Position numbers and translations under genes: made by a program | Notes under the pieces: generated by a model | Told to the model about the DNA's origin: nothing | Seen by the model: only the letters and a program-made list of their open reading frames with translations | Database searches by the model: none | In this document: positions 45,891 through 54,499 of the stretch, in pieces | How the letters are laid out: each line of letters starts with the position of its first letter | Position numbering within the stretch: the stretch's first letter is position 1 | Origin: Stappia sp. BW2 | GTDB taxonomy: Bacteria > Pseudomonadota > Alphaproteobacteria > Rhizobiales > Stappiaceae | Direction: 5' to 3' | Assembly (NCBI RefSeq): GCF_008107695.1 | Contig: NZ_VIRG01000052.1 | Span: 88,840-152,839 of the forward strand | DNA: 64,000 nt

Positions 45891-46422
45891 CGGGCTTTTT
45901 TGCATTCAACCAAAAAATAATAAGGCGTGGTGGCAATGTCGAAGTGCCGTCCCACCGGTTCCGTCGTCGTCTGCGGGTGCTGACGTGCAAGCCGGATGGT
46001 CTGTGGAAAATTACACCTATAGCGCGAATGCTGCGTTGCAAAACGACTATGTCGAGCTTTTTCGTGGCTTTCCGGTTGAGTGGTGTTTTTCCGCGAACTT
46101 CCGACGATTTCAAGTATCTGAAAAACCCAAGGAATTGGATTTCAATCTATGAGGGAGCGGCCGGTTTCATTGATTTTATTTTGAATTTCGAAATGAAATA
46201 TAAGTAAAAGAATTGTATTTTCGAATTACTATTAAATAAAAAGTAGAATTAGTTTATGTCATTCAAAATATTGCCGTATTTTTTTCACTATTCTTCACTT
46301 TGAAGCGATTGGTAATTGTGTATTGTACTTCTTGCGCTGCAAAATTATGGGGTTTGTGCAGTGCGGTGTGCCGCGGTTCGCGGGGCGTCAATTTAACGAG
46401 GCGAACTTCAGGAGTTAGCTAC
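45891..46422. other. Long AT-rich leader upstream of the RTX gene
   Basis: 532 bases without a supported gene. GC-rich up to about 46110, then strongly AT-rich to 46320. It contains TTCGAA sites and should hold the RTX promoter. A 106-codon open frame at 45887-46207 overlaps the HlyD stop and has no family resemblance or ribosome site. The size of the leader suggests regulation or a long 5' untranslated region. Confidence 0.65.
46185..46226. promoter_or_regulatory. Paired TTCGAA sites upstream of the RTX gene (operator candidate)
   Basis: ATTTCGAAAT at 46185-46194 is a perfect ten-base palindrome. ATTTTCGAAT at 46217-46226 repeats the core. The TTCGAA cores are 33 bases apart, close to three helix turns. 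They lie about 200 bases before the RTX start and match the palindrome at the regulator/ABC promoter. Confidence 0.58.
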
Positions 46423-47025
46423 ATGGCCACGATTGAAGGCAGTGCTTTCCAGGATTTCCTGCAAGGTACGAATGCCCAGGACTTTATTTTCGGACTGGGC
46501 TCATCCGATGTTCTGCTCGGCAATGAAGGGGACGACTTCCTCTTCGGCGGTCGCGGCAGTGACCTCATTGCCGGCGGAGAGGGTGCCGACAAGCTTTTCG
46601 GGCAGGGTGGCGAAGATGTCATTCTGGGTGGTGAAGGAAGTGACACCATCTTCGGTGGTGCGGGGTCCGACTACATCGAAGGCGGAGCTGGCGGCGATAT
46701 CATATTCGGCGGTGCGGACTCCGATATCATTGACGGCGGTGCCGGCAATGACGTGATGTTCGGCGGCGGCGACAACGATGTCTTCGTGTTCACAGGCGGT
46801 GGCGGCAACGACATCGTCATGGATTTCCAGGCCGGCGACCTGGTGCAGATTTCCACCAACATCAACGAAACCGGTGTGTCCTCCGCCGCCGATGTTGCCG
46901 CACGGGCGACGCAGGTTGGCAACAACACCGTCATCGATCTCGGCAACGGCGACACCGTCACGCTCAACAACGTCGATGCCGACGATCTTCAGGACAATCC
47001 CGACGGCTACATCGTCGTTACCTGA
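46423..47025 (+). CDS. RTX calcium-binding protein (ExpE1-like, type I secreted)
   Basis: A 200-residue acidic protein. Residues about 24-120 are glycine- and aspartate-rich nonapeptide repeats of the form GGxGxDxIx, roughly ten copies, which fold into a calcium-stabilised beta-roll. There is no N-terminal signal, consistent with C-terminal signal-dependent export by the adjacent ABC/HlyD pair. The ATG at 46423 has AGGAG nine bases upstream; a frame open from 46300 is discarded because it lacks one. It resembles the small secreted RTX protein of galactoglucan loci, with a probable role in the EPS matrix. Confidence 0.92.
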   Translation: MATIEGSAFQDFLQGTNAQDFIFGLGSSDVLLGNEGDDFLFGGRGSDLIAGGEGADKLFGQGGEDVILGGEGSDTIFGGAGSDYIEGGAGGDIIFGGADSDIIDGGAGNDVMFGGGDNDVFVFTGGGGNDIVMDFQAGDLVQISTNINETGVSSAADVAARATQVGNNTVIDLGNGDTVTLNNVDADDLQDNPDGYIVVT

Positions 47026-47034
47026 TGATCCCGC

Positions 47035-47066
47035 ACCCGGGCACGTGGCTTTCCGTGTGCCTGGGT
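47035..47066 (+). terminator. Hairpin between RTX and glycosyltransferase genes
   Basis: ACCCGGGCACGTGG and CCGTGTGCCTGGGT can pair over a four-base loop with a few G-T or mismatched positions. It starts ten bases after the RTX stop and has no T run, so it may stabilise the RTX message or act as a partial stop. Confidence 0.45.
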
Positions 47067-47123
47067 ACCGGCGTTTGACCTGGAGCCCTTCGGAGCTCAG
47101 GTCTTCAATAGCGATGGACAAAT

Positions 47124-49334
47124 ATGCTCGAGACCTTGGGCCAATACGCCGAGGCGAAGTTTGGTTCGCCGCATTTCTTTCAGCTCACGCCGGAGGTTCT
47201 CCTGCTGGTCTGGGACCCGGCCCATCAGGTCAATGCAGCGCCCAGGCTGGTGGAGCAGGGTGGACTGGCTTTCGGCTCTATCGCGAGTGTCAGGCTGGCG
47301 CGGCTGGATGGCGGGTCACGTGTTGTATGGGCCGTTACTCTGAAGGAAAAAGCGCGGCTCAGCCTGAAGCTGAGCGCCGGTGCAGTTGGGGCCGAGGCAA
47401 CGCTTGCCGTGGATGCCACGCGACCAGGCCCTCCCGCCGATGCCTTTGCCATTACCAACGGTCTCAGCCAGGCGGCCTGTGCAGTTTTCGTCACCACTTT
47501 CCTGAGCGCCTGGTCCGGCATGTTCCGGCTGGGGCGCTCCCGCAGCTTCGTCAATTTTGCACGGGAGTTGCTGCGGTCCGTCAACGACACGCCGCCTGTG
47601 GTGGAGGCGGTCGCCAGCATCGGGTCGGTCCGGTTGCTGGAAACCCTGATCAACAGCGACAGTACAGAGATCAAGACCGCGGTGCTGATCGGTGACGCCG
47701 GTGTCGTACGGCTGGACAGCGCGGTCTGCAACACGCCCTACAACAGCGGCAAAAGCAGGTTGTTTCTGGGCACCGTCGACACGCCGCAAACACCGGCCAA
47801 CGCTTTCCTGGTGCTGTCCGGAAACTGGGGACTGGCGATCCGGCGGCTGGCAACGGACAACGTGAAACGCACGGTCGGCCAGTGGTGGGCCGCCAATTCC
47901 CGCAAGCTGCCGGAGGTGCGCGACTATCTGGTGGCGGACGTCGGCACGAAATCAGACGAGGCCCGCGCGGCTATCCGCGATCTGCAGGTGAATGATCCCC
48001 TGCCTGCGCGTCGGCACGGCGTCCTGTCGGAAGCCGGGTCCTTCTGCGCGGTCGAAACGGCTGTCGCCTGTGAAACCGGTGTGCTGGTTGGCGGCTGGTT
48101 GCGCGATCCCGGTCATGTCTACCGGGGCATTGATATCCTGGCCGGCAGTTCCGCACCGGTTCCCCTCAAATTGCACACATTCGACGGCGTTCTGCCGGAA
48201 ACCCAGGGCGGCTATGCCATCAGGCGGTTTGTCGCGTTTGCGCCGGTCGGCAGGGTGTTGCAGCACAATCTGCAGCCCCGGTTCGAGGTCCGCCTGGCAT
48301 CGGGTGAACGTGAAGTGCTGGTGCCACCGCCGCAGCCGGGCGACATTCCCGGCATAAGGGCAAAGGCGCTGTCGGTGGTCACGCCGCGCCACGCGGGCGA
48401 CGATGTTCTCTCGGGCTGCCTGTCGCCTGTTCTGGCGGATGTCCAGTCGCGGTTCCGGCAGTCGGTCGGTACGCCGTCCGAAGTCCGGTTCGGCAAACCG
48501 CTTGCCGAGCCCACGGTGTCCATCGTGATCCCGCTCTACAAGGTTTTCGAGTTCATCAAGGCACAGCTTGCAGCCTTTGCCGCCGACAGTTGGCTGGCCG
48601 GGAACGCCGAGGTGATTTATGTGCTCGATTCTCCCGAGCAGGTGACCCATGTCGAGGATCTGCTGGCCGGGTTCCATCTTCTCTACGGCCTTCCCGTGCG
48701 CCTTGTCGTCATGGAGCGCAACGGCGGTTATGCGCTTGCCTGCAATGCCGGCGCCGAGGCGGCACGCGGGCGCTATCTGGCGATGATCAATTCCGATGTC
48801 GTGCCGGTGGAGGCTGGCTGGCTGGAACAGCTTTGCGCCAGTCTGATGATGGACGAGCAGGTGGCCGCCGTCGGTGGCAAGCTGCTGTATGCGGACAACG
48901 CCATCCAGCACGCCGGTTTGAAGTTCATTCAGGACGACAAGGGCCGCTGGTTCAACCACCACTACTTCAAGGGGTTTCCACGCCAGTTTCCCGAAGCCAG
49001 TTCTTCGCGCGAAGTGCCGGGGGTAACCGGTGCTTGCCTGGTGCTGTCGAAGGCCGATTTTAAGGCAGTCGAAGGCTTCACGACCGACTTCATCGTCGGC
49101 GACTACGAAGACAGCGACCTGTGCCTGAAGCTGCGCAAGCTGAACCGCAAGATCTACTACCTGGGCGACGTCGAACTTTATCACTTCGAGCGCGTCTCCA
49201 TTCGCAAGAACGAAGACTACACGCGCGGCGTCGCCTCTCAATACAATCGCTGGCTCCACCAGTCCCGATGGCAGGACGACATCATTGCCCTGATGGAAGC
49301 TGCGGAGCAGCGTGAAAAAGGGCTGAGTGCATGA
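47124..49334 (+). CDS. Large glycosyltransferase: N-terminal unknown region plus GT2 domain
   Basis: A 736-residue protein. The first 460 residues match no family I recognise; one stretch, VLVGGWLRDPGHVYRGIDIL (about residue 320), has a GW motif shared with neighbouring proteins. From residue 464 a GT2 (GT-A) domain begins TVSIVIPLYK, with a DxD-like Asp in MINSDVVP (about 559) and the catalytic pair in GDYEDSDLCLKL (about 663). It would add a sugar to the EPS repeat unit. It follows the RTX gene and overlaps the methyltransferase start by four bases. Confidence 0.83.
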   Translation: MLETLGQYAEAKFGSPHFFQLTPEVLLLVWDPAHQVNAAPRLVEQGGLAFGSIASVRLARLDGGSRVVWAVTLKEKARLSLKLSAGAVGAEATLAVDATRPGPPADAFAITNGLSQAACAVFVTTFLSAWSGMFRLGRSRSFVNFARELLRSVNDTPPVVEAVASIGSVRLLETLINSDSTEIKTAVLIGDAGVVRLDSAVCNTPYNSGKSRLFLGTVDTPQTPANAFLVLSGNWGLAIRRLATDNVKRTVGQWWAANSRKLPEVRDYLVADVGTKSDEARAAIRDLQVNDPLPARRHGVLSEAGSFCAVETAVACETGVLVGGWLRDPGHVYRGIDILAGSSAPVPLKLHTFDGVLPETQGGYAIRRFVAFAPVGRVLQHNLQPRFEVRLASGEREVLVPPPQPGDIPGIRAKALSVVTPRHAGDDVLSGCLSPVLADVQSRFRQSVGTPSEVRFGKPLAEPTVSIVIPLYKVFEFIKAQLAAFAADSWLAGNAEVIYVLDSPEQVTHVEDLLAGFHLLYGLPVRLVVMERNGGYALACNAGAEAARGRYLAMINSDVVPVEAGWLEQLCASLMMDEQVAAVGGKLLYADNAIQHAGLKFIQDDKGRWFNHHYFKGFPRQFPEASSSREVPGVTGACLVLSKADFKAVEGFTTDFIVGDYEDSDLCLKLRKLNRKIYYLGDVELYHFERVSIRKNEDYTRGVASQYNRWLHQSRWQDDIIALMEAAEQREKGLSA

Positions 49335-50170
49335 ATTCGCCGGTTCTCATCAAGGATGCTGCCAGACTGGTGTCGTCGCCGCTCAACGCCGAACGGCTTG
49401 CGGACCTTCAGAGACATATCGGCCGTAACCGGTTCCTGCCGGTTCCGCCCAGCGAGGACAACTTTGTTGGCGATGGTGATTATCTCGCCATCGGAACGGA
49501 ATTTCTGGGTCATTTCATCGAACTTGGCGGCCTTCACGCACACGAGCGTGTGCTTGATGTCGGATGCGGGATTGGCCGGATGGCGGTGCCGTTGACCCAG
49601 TATCTCGATCCTGAAGCTGCCAGATATGTGGGAATAGATCCCGCGTCCGCAGGCATTCAGTGGTGCACGCGCAACATCGGGTCGGTCTATCCCAATTTTC
49701 GCTTCATGCATCTCGACATCGCAAATGCGCTTTACAATCCGGACGGTTACATCCGCGGCACGGAGATCGCGCTGCCGTTTGCCAACGGCTCGTTCGATTT
49801 TGCCATCATGACCTCCGTGGTCACGCATCTGCCTTCCGAAGAGATCCTGCCCTATTTTCGCGAAATCTCGCGGCTCATGGAGCTGGGAGGCAGGCTGTTT
49901 CTGTCCGCCTTCGTCATCGCGCCGGACCGCGGAGCAGGCCTGAGCCCACGTGTCGAGTTCCGTCGGGACGGCGAGGGGCCTGCCTGGTATGGCAACCCGC
50001 GAGCACCGCTCGCAGCCGTCGCCTTCGACGATGGTTTCCTCGACAAGGCACTGGAAGCCGCCGGGTTCGAAATTGCGCTGAAGCGGTTCGGTCACTGGCG
50101 CGGCAGCAACGGGGCCCCGCATTATCAGGACTTTTTCGTTGCCGTGAAAACCTCGCGGGGGGTGTCGTAA
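49331..50170 (+). CDS. Class I SAM-dependent methyltransferase
   Basis: A 279-residue methyltransferase with motif I VLDVGCGIGRMAVPL, an acidic residue in YVGIDPAS and motif IV-like SFDFAIMTSVVTHLP. The start overlaps the glycosyltransferase stop, and its TAA shares bases with the next gene's ATG (TAATG). Likely O-methylates a sugar of the exopolysaccharide, which is inference from the operon. Confidence 0.86.
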   Translation: MNSPVLIKDAARLVSSPLNAERLADLQRHIGRNRFLPVPPSEDNFVGDGDYLAIGTEFLGHFIELGGLHAHERVLDVGCGIGRMAVPLTQYLDPEAARYVGIDPASAGIQWCTRNIGSVYPNFRFMHLDIANALYNPDGYIRGTEIALPFANGSFDFAIMTSVVTHLPSEEILPYFREISRLMELGGRLFLSAFVIAPDRGAGLSPRVEFRRDGEGPAWYGNPRAPLAAVAFDDGFLDKALEAAGFEIALKRFGHWRGSNGAPHYQDFFVAVKTSRGVS

Positions 50171-51426
50171 TGCGGATCCTCGTTTTCGCGCACAATCATC
50201 CGGACCTTCACCCCGGTGGCACGGAGACCGTCGCGCTCGAATTGGCCAGGGCCTATCGCGAGGCCGGGCACCAGGCGTTGTTTGTGGGGGCAACCAACCA
50301 CCTGCACCGCGACCCGCATCCGGGAACGAGCTTTCAGGCGATCAGCGACAGCGGCGACGAGTTGCTGATGTGGGCCGGTCATTTCGACCGGTTCAACATG
50401 AGCCAGATCGACCTGCAGGCATTTGTGCCGGACATGCGTACGCTGCTGGAAAGCTTCCGACCCGACGTCGTGCATATCCACCATCTGCTGCTGTTCGGCG
50501 TTGAGCTGCCGGTGCTTATCCGGCGTGTTCTGCCCGATGTGCGCATCGTGATGACGTTGCACGATTATTACGCCATCTGCGCCAATGACGGTGTCCTCAT
50601 GAAAACTCCGGATGAGACCTGTGCGGCACTCGGGCCCGGGGGCTTGTGCAGGTGCCTGCCGGAGGCAACGCCGAATGACATGCGTCTGCGCGAACGGTTC
50701 ATCAAGACACATCTGGAGGCCGTTGATGAGTTCGTTTCTCCAAGTGCGTTTCTGCGCGACACCTATGTGCGCTGGGGGCTGCCGCCGGAAAAAATCAGGA
50801 TCATCCGCAACGGTCGGCCGGAGGTGACACCGGCGGCCAGCCGGGCGGGTGCCGACACGCCAAAGGCCGTGTTCGGCTATTTCGGCAATCTGACGCCCTG
50901 GAAGGGTGTCGAGGTACTGCTGCAGGCGGCAAAGCTGCTGGTGGAAAAGGACATGGATTTCGAGCTGCGGGTCCATGGCGGCGCACCGTTCCAGAACCAG
51001 GAGTTCGTCAAACGCATCGATACGCTGTTCGAGGAGACCGCGCCCAGGGTGTCGCGTCTGGGGCCTTACAAGCCAGAGGACGTGGCTGATCTGATGGAGC
51101 CGGTCGACTGGGTGGTGGTGCCGTCGCTCTGGTGGGAAAACGCCCCGCTTGTCATCGCCGAGGCGCAGCAGCACGGCCGGCCGGTGATCACCAGCGGGGT
51201 TGGCGGCATGGCCGAGGCCGTCACCGATGGTGTTGATGGCCTGCATGTGCGCAAGAACGATCCGGTTGGACTTGCCATTGCCATGGCAACGGCTGCCGGA
51301 GACGCGGCGCAGTACCGGAAGCTGGCCGCCAACACCCGTAAACCGCCCACCGTCGGCGCTGTTGCCGAACAGTATCTGCGTGTCTTTGCCGACAGGCAAA
51401 ACGCGGCAAGCGAACCAGCAGCCTGA
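50170..51426 (+). CDS. Glycosyltransferase family 4 protein (first of two paralogues)
   Basis: A 418-residue GT-B transferase. N-terminal MRILVFAHNHPDLHPGGTETV has the Gly-rich donor-loop region and the C-terminal VPSLWWENAPLVIAEAQQHGRP carries the E-x7-E-like catalytic area of GT4. A Cys-rich insert (TCAALGPGGLCRCLP) lies around residue 155-170. It is a clear paralogue of the gene at 54496, including the W-W-E-N-x-P motif. Start ATG at 50170 overlaps the methyltransferase stop. Confidence 0.9.
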   Translation: MRILVFAHNHPDLHPGGTETVALELARAYREAGHQALFVGATNHLHRDPHPGTSFQAISDSGDELLMWAGHFDRFNMSQIDLQAFVPDMRTLLESFRPDVVHIHHLLLFGVELPVLIRRVLPDVRIVMTLHDYYAICANDGVLMKTPDETCAALGPGGLCRCLPEATPNDMRLRERFIKTHLEAVDEFVSPSAFLRDTYVRWGLPPEKIRIIRNGRPEVTPAASRAGADTPKAVFGYFGNLTPWKGVEVLLQAAKLLVEKDMDFELRVHGGAPFQNQEFVKRIDTLFEETAPRVSRLGPYKPEDVADLMEPVDWVVVPSLWWENAPLVIAEAQQHGRPVITSGVGGMAEAVTDGVDGLHVRKNDPVGLAIAMATAAGDAAQYRKLAANTRKPPTVGAVAEQYLRVFADRQNAASEPAA

Positions 51427-51436
51427 GGAGACTGGC

Positions 51437-52231
51437 ATGAGCGTAACCCCTCTCGAACAGGTGAGACCCGGACCGGACGCAAAGCCGCAGCAAGCCGGTG
51501 CTGACGGCAGCGAGCAGACTGTGACCGCAAGGTTGCAGGGCCGTGTCGACGCTTTTGAAAACGGACGGTTGCACGGCTGGGCCTGGGATGCCTCGAGTCC
51601 CAGCGACCGCATGACCATTCACGTCTTCCACGACGGAGAACGGGTGCTCAGCAAGGTCGCCGAAACCCAGCGCATCGACTTGAAGCGCAACGGCATCGGT
51701 GACGGCAGCTATGCGTTCGACATCGAGTTGCCCCAGGCGGTTGCCTCAGCGCCCGCCGGTCTTACCGTGGTTGCGGAAACCCCAAAGGGGGAAGCGCAAC
51801 TGAAACTGCCGCGCCCCAGCGCCGAAGAAAGGGCCGCGGAAGCTGCCGTCGCAATGCCTCTGGCGGTGGTGATGGAGAAGCTTGATCGGTTGATCGTGGC
51901 GCAGCGCCAAAGCGCCATTGGCCAGCGAGATGCGACCGCGGTGTTGCGGGAGACGGTGCAGCGGATCGATGCGCTGGCCTCCAATGAGGGTGAGCTTGGC
52001 GAGGCCATGTCCATTCTCAAGAGCGGTCAGGGGGACCTCGCCCAGCGGGTGAAGGAGCTGGAAGTCTTTCTGGTGCGCTTCGATACGACGCTGAAGGGCT
52101 TCGATGACCGATTGAAGGCTCTGGGGGAGCAGAGCCGCAACAATCTCAAGGTTCATATGCTGGTGCTGGCGATCCTGCTCGGATTTGTCGGCGGCATGCT
52201 GTTTGCCGCTGCCGGCGGCCTGTGGAGGTAA
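51437..52231 (+). CDS. Membrane-anchored coiled-coil protein with an N-terminal GW domain
   Basis: A 264-residue protein of unknown function. Residues about 30-115 form a predicted beta domain with RLHGWAWDASSPSDRMTIHV and a late DGSYAFDIELP, similar to repeats next to sugar-handling enzymes. A helical coiled-coil region follows (about 130-235) and a C-terminal membrane helix (VHMLVLAILLGFVGGMLFA). The ATG at 51437 follows GAGGAG. It may tether or organise the glycan assembly enzymes at the inner membrane; that is inference. Confidence 0.8.
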   Translation: MSVTPLEQVRPGPDAKPQQAGADGSEQTVTARLQGRVDAFENGRLHGWAWDASSPSDRMTIHVFHDGERVLSKVAETQRIDLKRNGIGDGSYAFDIELPQAVASAPAGLTVVAETPKGEAQLKLPRPSAEERAAEAAVAMPLAVVMEKLDRLIVAQRQSAIGQRDATAVLRETVQRIDALASNEGELGEAMSILKSGQGDLAQRVKELEVFLVRFDTTLKGFDDRLKALGEQSRNNLKVHMLVLAILLGFVGGMLFAAAGGLWR

Positions 52232-52237
52232 GGACAG

Positions 52238-54499
52238 ATGGAGCCTGTCGTCACCCTGGAAGGTGTGAAGAAGCTGCCCGCAGGTGCAGAGCGGCAGGCA
52301 TCCGCGTTCAAGGCGCAGGGGGCGGTGGAACCGCAGGTTCCGCTCGACGGACATTCGGTTCTCCATGTCAGTCTCGACCGCGAAACGCTGTTGATTGCCG
52401 GTGTGGGAGAGGCCTTCGCCGGTGGATTGCCGGCCATCCTCAATGAAGATCCCAAGTTGACGGTGCCTTGCACGGTTTCCGTTTTGCCAGCCGGCAATCG
52501 TCTTTCGGGAAAGAAACGTCCCTTCGTCGCGATCCTCTCGCTGGCCAACAGCCCGGTTCTTCGGCCGGAGCGGGTGACCATTCGAAGCCAGGGGCGCGCC
52601 TATCCCTTTGCTGTCAGACATCAGGCTGCGGATCTCAAGAGTTTCCTGCAAAGTGTGGGTGAGCTGACGCCTCAGTCAGTGTCCGACATCGTCGACGGCC
52701 TGGTCCAGGCATTGTTGGGGGCTGGCACGGCGCCTCAGGCGATGCAGACGGCTGCGAGAATTGTCGATGCGGTGGCAGGGCGTGACGGTTTCATCGAGGT
52801 TCTTGGCGTCTTTGATGCTGGAGATATCTATCTTCAGGGCTGGGCAAAGGGCATGCCGGCAGGCATCAGCCGGGTGTTTGTTTACGACGGGGCGCTGAAA
52901 CTTGGCGAACTGGCGGGTAGTCTGTTCGAGCGCAAGGACACCGGCGGCAAGGCCCATGGTTTTGCCGGTTTGCTGGAGGTCGAGGGCGGTCTCGACGCCG
53001 GGCTGCTGCGCAAGGTTTTCTTTCGGGGCCGCGCGGGGTGGAGCGCGGTCGAGGTTCATGAACACAGGACGATGCCGCCGGCCCGAGCTCTTCCCTCCCA
53101 CATACGGGCTCTGTTGCCGAAGCTTTCCCCGGCGGGTGACGGCAGGGCCCGATTGGAGCTTGCGGGCCGGCGGTTCGACGGCCGGGAAACCGTTAGCGAG
53201 CTCGACGTCCCGGTCAGGGTCGGTATCGATTTCAGTGCTTCGCTGGATCGCGCCGGCGTCCTGTTGTCGGGCTGGCTGCTTAATCCGGAGGATCGTGTCG
53301 AAGCGGTTCTCCTGCGCTCGGGGTGCAAGAGCTGCCGGCTCGATACCCGGTGGACGACGCAGCCACGGCCGGATGTGACGAGCGCATTTGAAACTCTTTC
53401 CCCCTTTCTCAGCGGACCGGATGCGCTTCAGCGACACGGCTTTCTGGTTCACGTGCCCGCGGAAGAAATGTCGGGTTCCGAGGGAAGCTACCTCGAGATC
53501 GTGCTGAAGGACAGCCGCGCCGCCTTTGCCCCGCTGGCACTCGGCAGGGCCACACCGCGTTCCGCGCTCCGCCGGCTTTTGTCCGGGCTTGATCCGGCAA
53601 CGGCCTTCCGCCCCGACTTTCTGGAACGCCATCTCCTGCCGGTCCTTCAGGCGAACGATGCGCCAGATCCCGTTGTTGTCGAAACCATCGACTTCGGCCC
53701 CGTCGTGGAAGGTGCGGTCTTTGCTCTCGTGGTCGGGCTGGATGGCAATTTCGAGACATCGCGGGTCCTGTTGTCTCTGTGTGCTCTCGATCCGCTGTTG
53801 CGTGGTGTGCCTGTTGTTCTGGTCGCTTCCCAGGCAGATGCGGTGGAGCAGATCGAGGATTTCAGACAGCTTGCCGGTTTCTACGGTCTCGCCGTCCGCC
53901 TGGTGCTGGCGGACCATGTCGAGGATGCGCTCGACGCGCTTCAGGCGGGCGTCGAGGCTTCTCCATCGGAAACGATTGTCTGTCTGTCTTCCGCAGTGCT
54001 GCCGCGCGGAGCAGGGTGGGTGGAGCCCTTGCTCACCGCGTTTCAGGCGCATGATGCGGCCTGCATTGTGGCTCCCACGCTGCTCTACGAAGACGAAACC
54101 ATCAGATGGGGCGGGGCCTGGATTGAACCGGAGGACGGCCGCCATCTGTTGAAGCAGCATTACCTCGGTTATCCGCGCCGGACCCTTCACGGGGCGGATG
54201 TCAGCCCGGTTGCCGCGGCTCCGTTCGATTGCTGTGTCCTGCCAAGATCGGCGCTGGCGGAAGCCGGGGGCTTTTCCAGGAAATATCTCGGCACGGACGA
54301 GAAGGGTCTCGATGGAGCCCTGCGGCTGAAGCTGTCGGGCATCGGTTCGCTCTGGGTGCCGCAGGTGGAAATGATCCATGCCGAGGACGGGCGTCCGGGC
54401 GAGCGCTCCTGGAAGAAGCTGGTTGCCGAACTGGATCGCCGCAGTTTCGAGCGGATCTGGTCTCCGGTTCTTCCCGATCTGGCAGAGGAGATCGCATGA
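52238..54499 (+). CDS. Glycosyltransferase-2-like protein with degraded active site and two GW segments
   Basis: A 753-residue protein, paralogous in layout to the one at 47124. GW-type segments occur near IYLQGWAKGMPAGISRVFVYDG (about 190) and VLLSGWLLNPEDRVEAVLL (about 345). The last 260 residues align with a GT2 domain but the DxD Asp is replaced (CLSSAVLPRG where the partner has MINSDVVP) and the base motif is DEKGLDGALRLKL instead of YEDSDLCLKL. It is probably not catalytic and may serve as a scaffold. Start ATG at 52238 follows AAGGAC. Confidence 0.78.
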   Translation: MEPVVTLEGVKKLPAGAERQASAFKAQGAVEPQVPLDGHSVLHVSLDRETLLIAGVGEAFAGGLPAILNEDPKLTVPCTVSVLPAGNRLSGKKRPFVAILSLANSPVLRPERVTIRSQGRAYPFAVRHQAADLKSFLQSVGELTPQSVSDIVDGLVQALLGAGTAPQAMQTAARIVDAVAGRDGFIEVLGVFDAGDIYLQGWAKGMPAGISRVFVYDGALKLGELAGSLFERKDTGGKAHGFAGLLEVEGGLDAGLLRKVFFRGRAGWSAVEVHEHRTMPPARALPSHIRALLPKLSPAGDGRARLELAGRRFDGRETVSELDVPVRVGIDFSASLDRAGVLLSGWLLNPEDRVEAVLLRSGCKSCRLDTRWTTQPRPDVTSAFETLSPFLSGPDALQRHGFLVHVPAEEMSGSEGSYLEIVLKDSRAAFAPLALGRATPRSALRRLLSGLDPATAFRPDFLERHLLPVLQANDAPDPVVVETIDFGPVVEGAVFALVVGLDGNFETSRVLLSLCALDPLLRGVPVVLVASQADAVEQIEDFRQLAGFYGLAVRLVLADHVEDALDALQAGVEASPSETIVCLSSAVLPRGAGWVEPLLTAFQAHDAACIVAPTLLYEDETIRWGGAWIEPEDGRHLLKQHYLGYPRRTLHGADVSPVAAAPFDCCVLPRSALAEAGGFSRKYLGTDEKGLDGALRLKLSGIGSLWVPQVEMIHAEDGRPGERSWKKLVAELDRRSFERIWSPVLPDLAEEIA

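Noticed and set aside
45887..46207. 106-codon open frame between the HlyD and RTX genes
   Set aside because: It overlaps the HlyD stop, runs into AT-rich promoter DNA, and shows no ribosome site or recognisable domain.
46492..46790. Tandem repeats that might suggest a CRISPR or satellite array
   Set aside because: They encode the RTX nonapeptides in frame, with varied DNA and no spacers.
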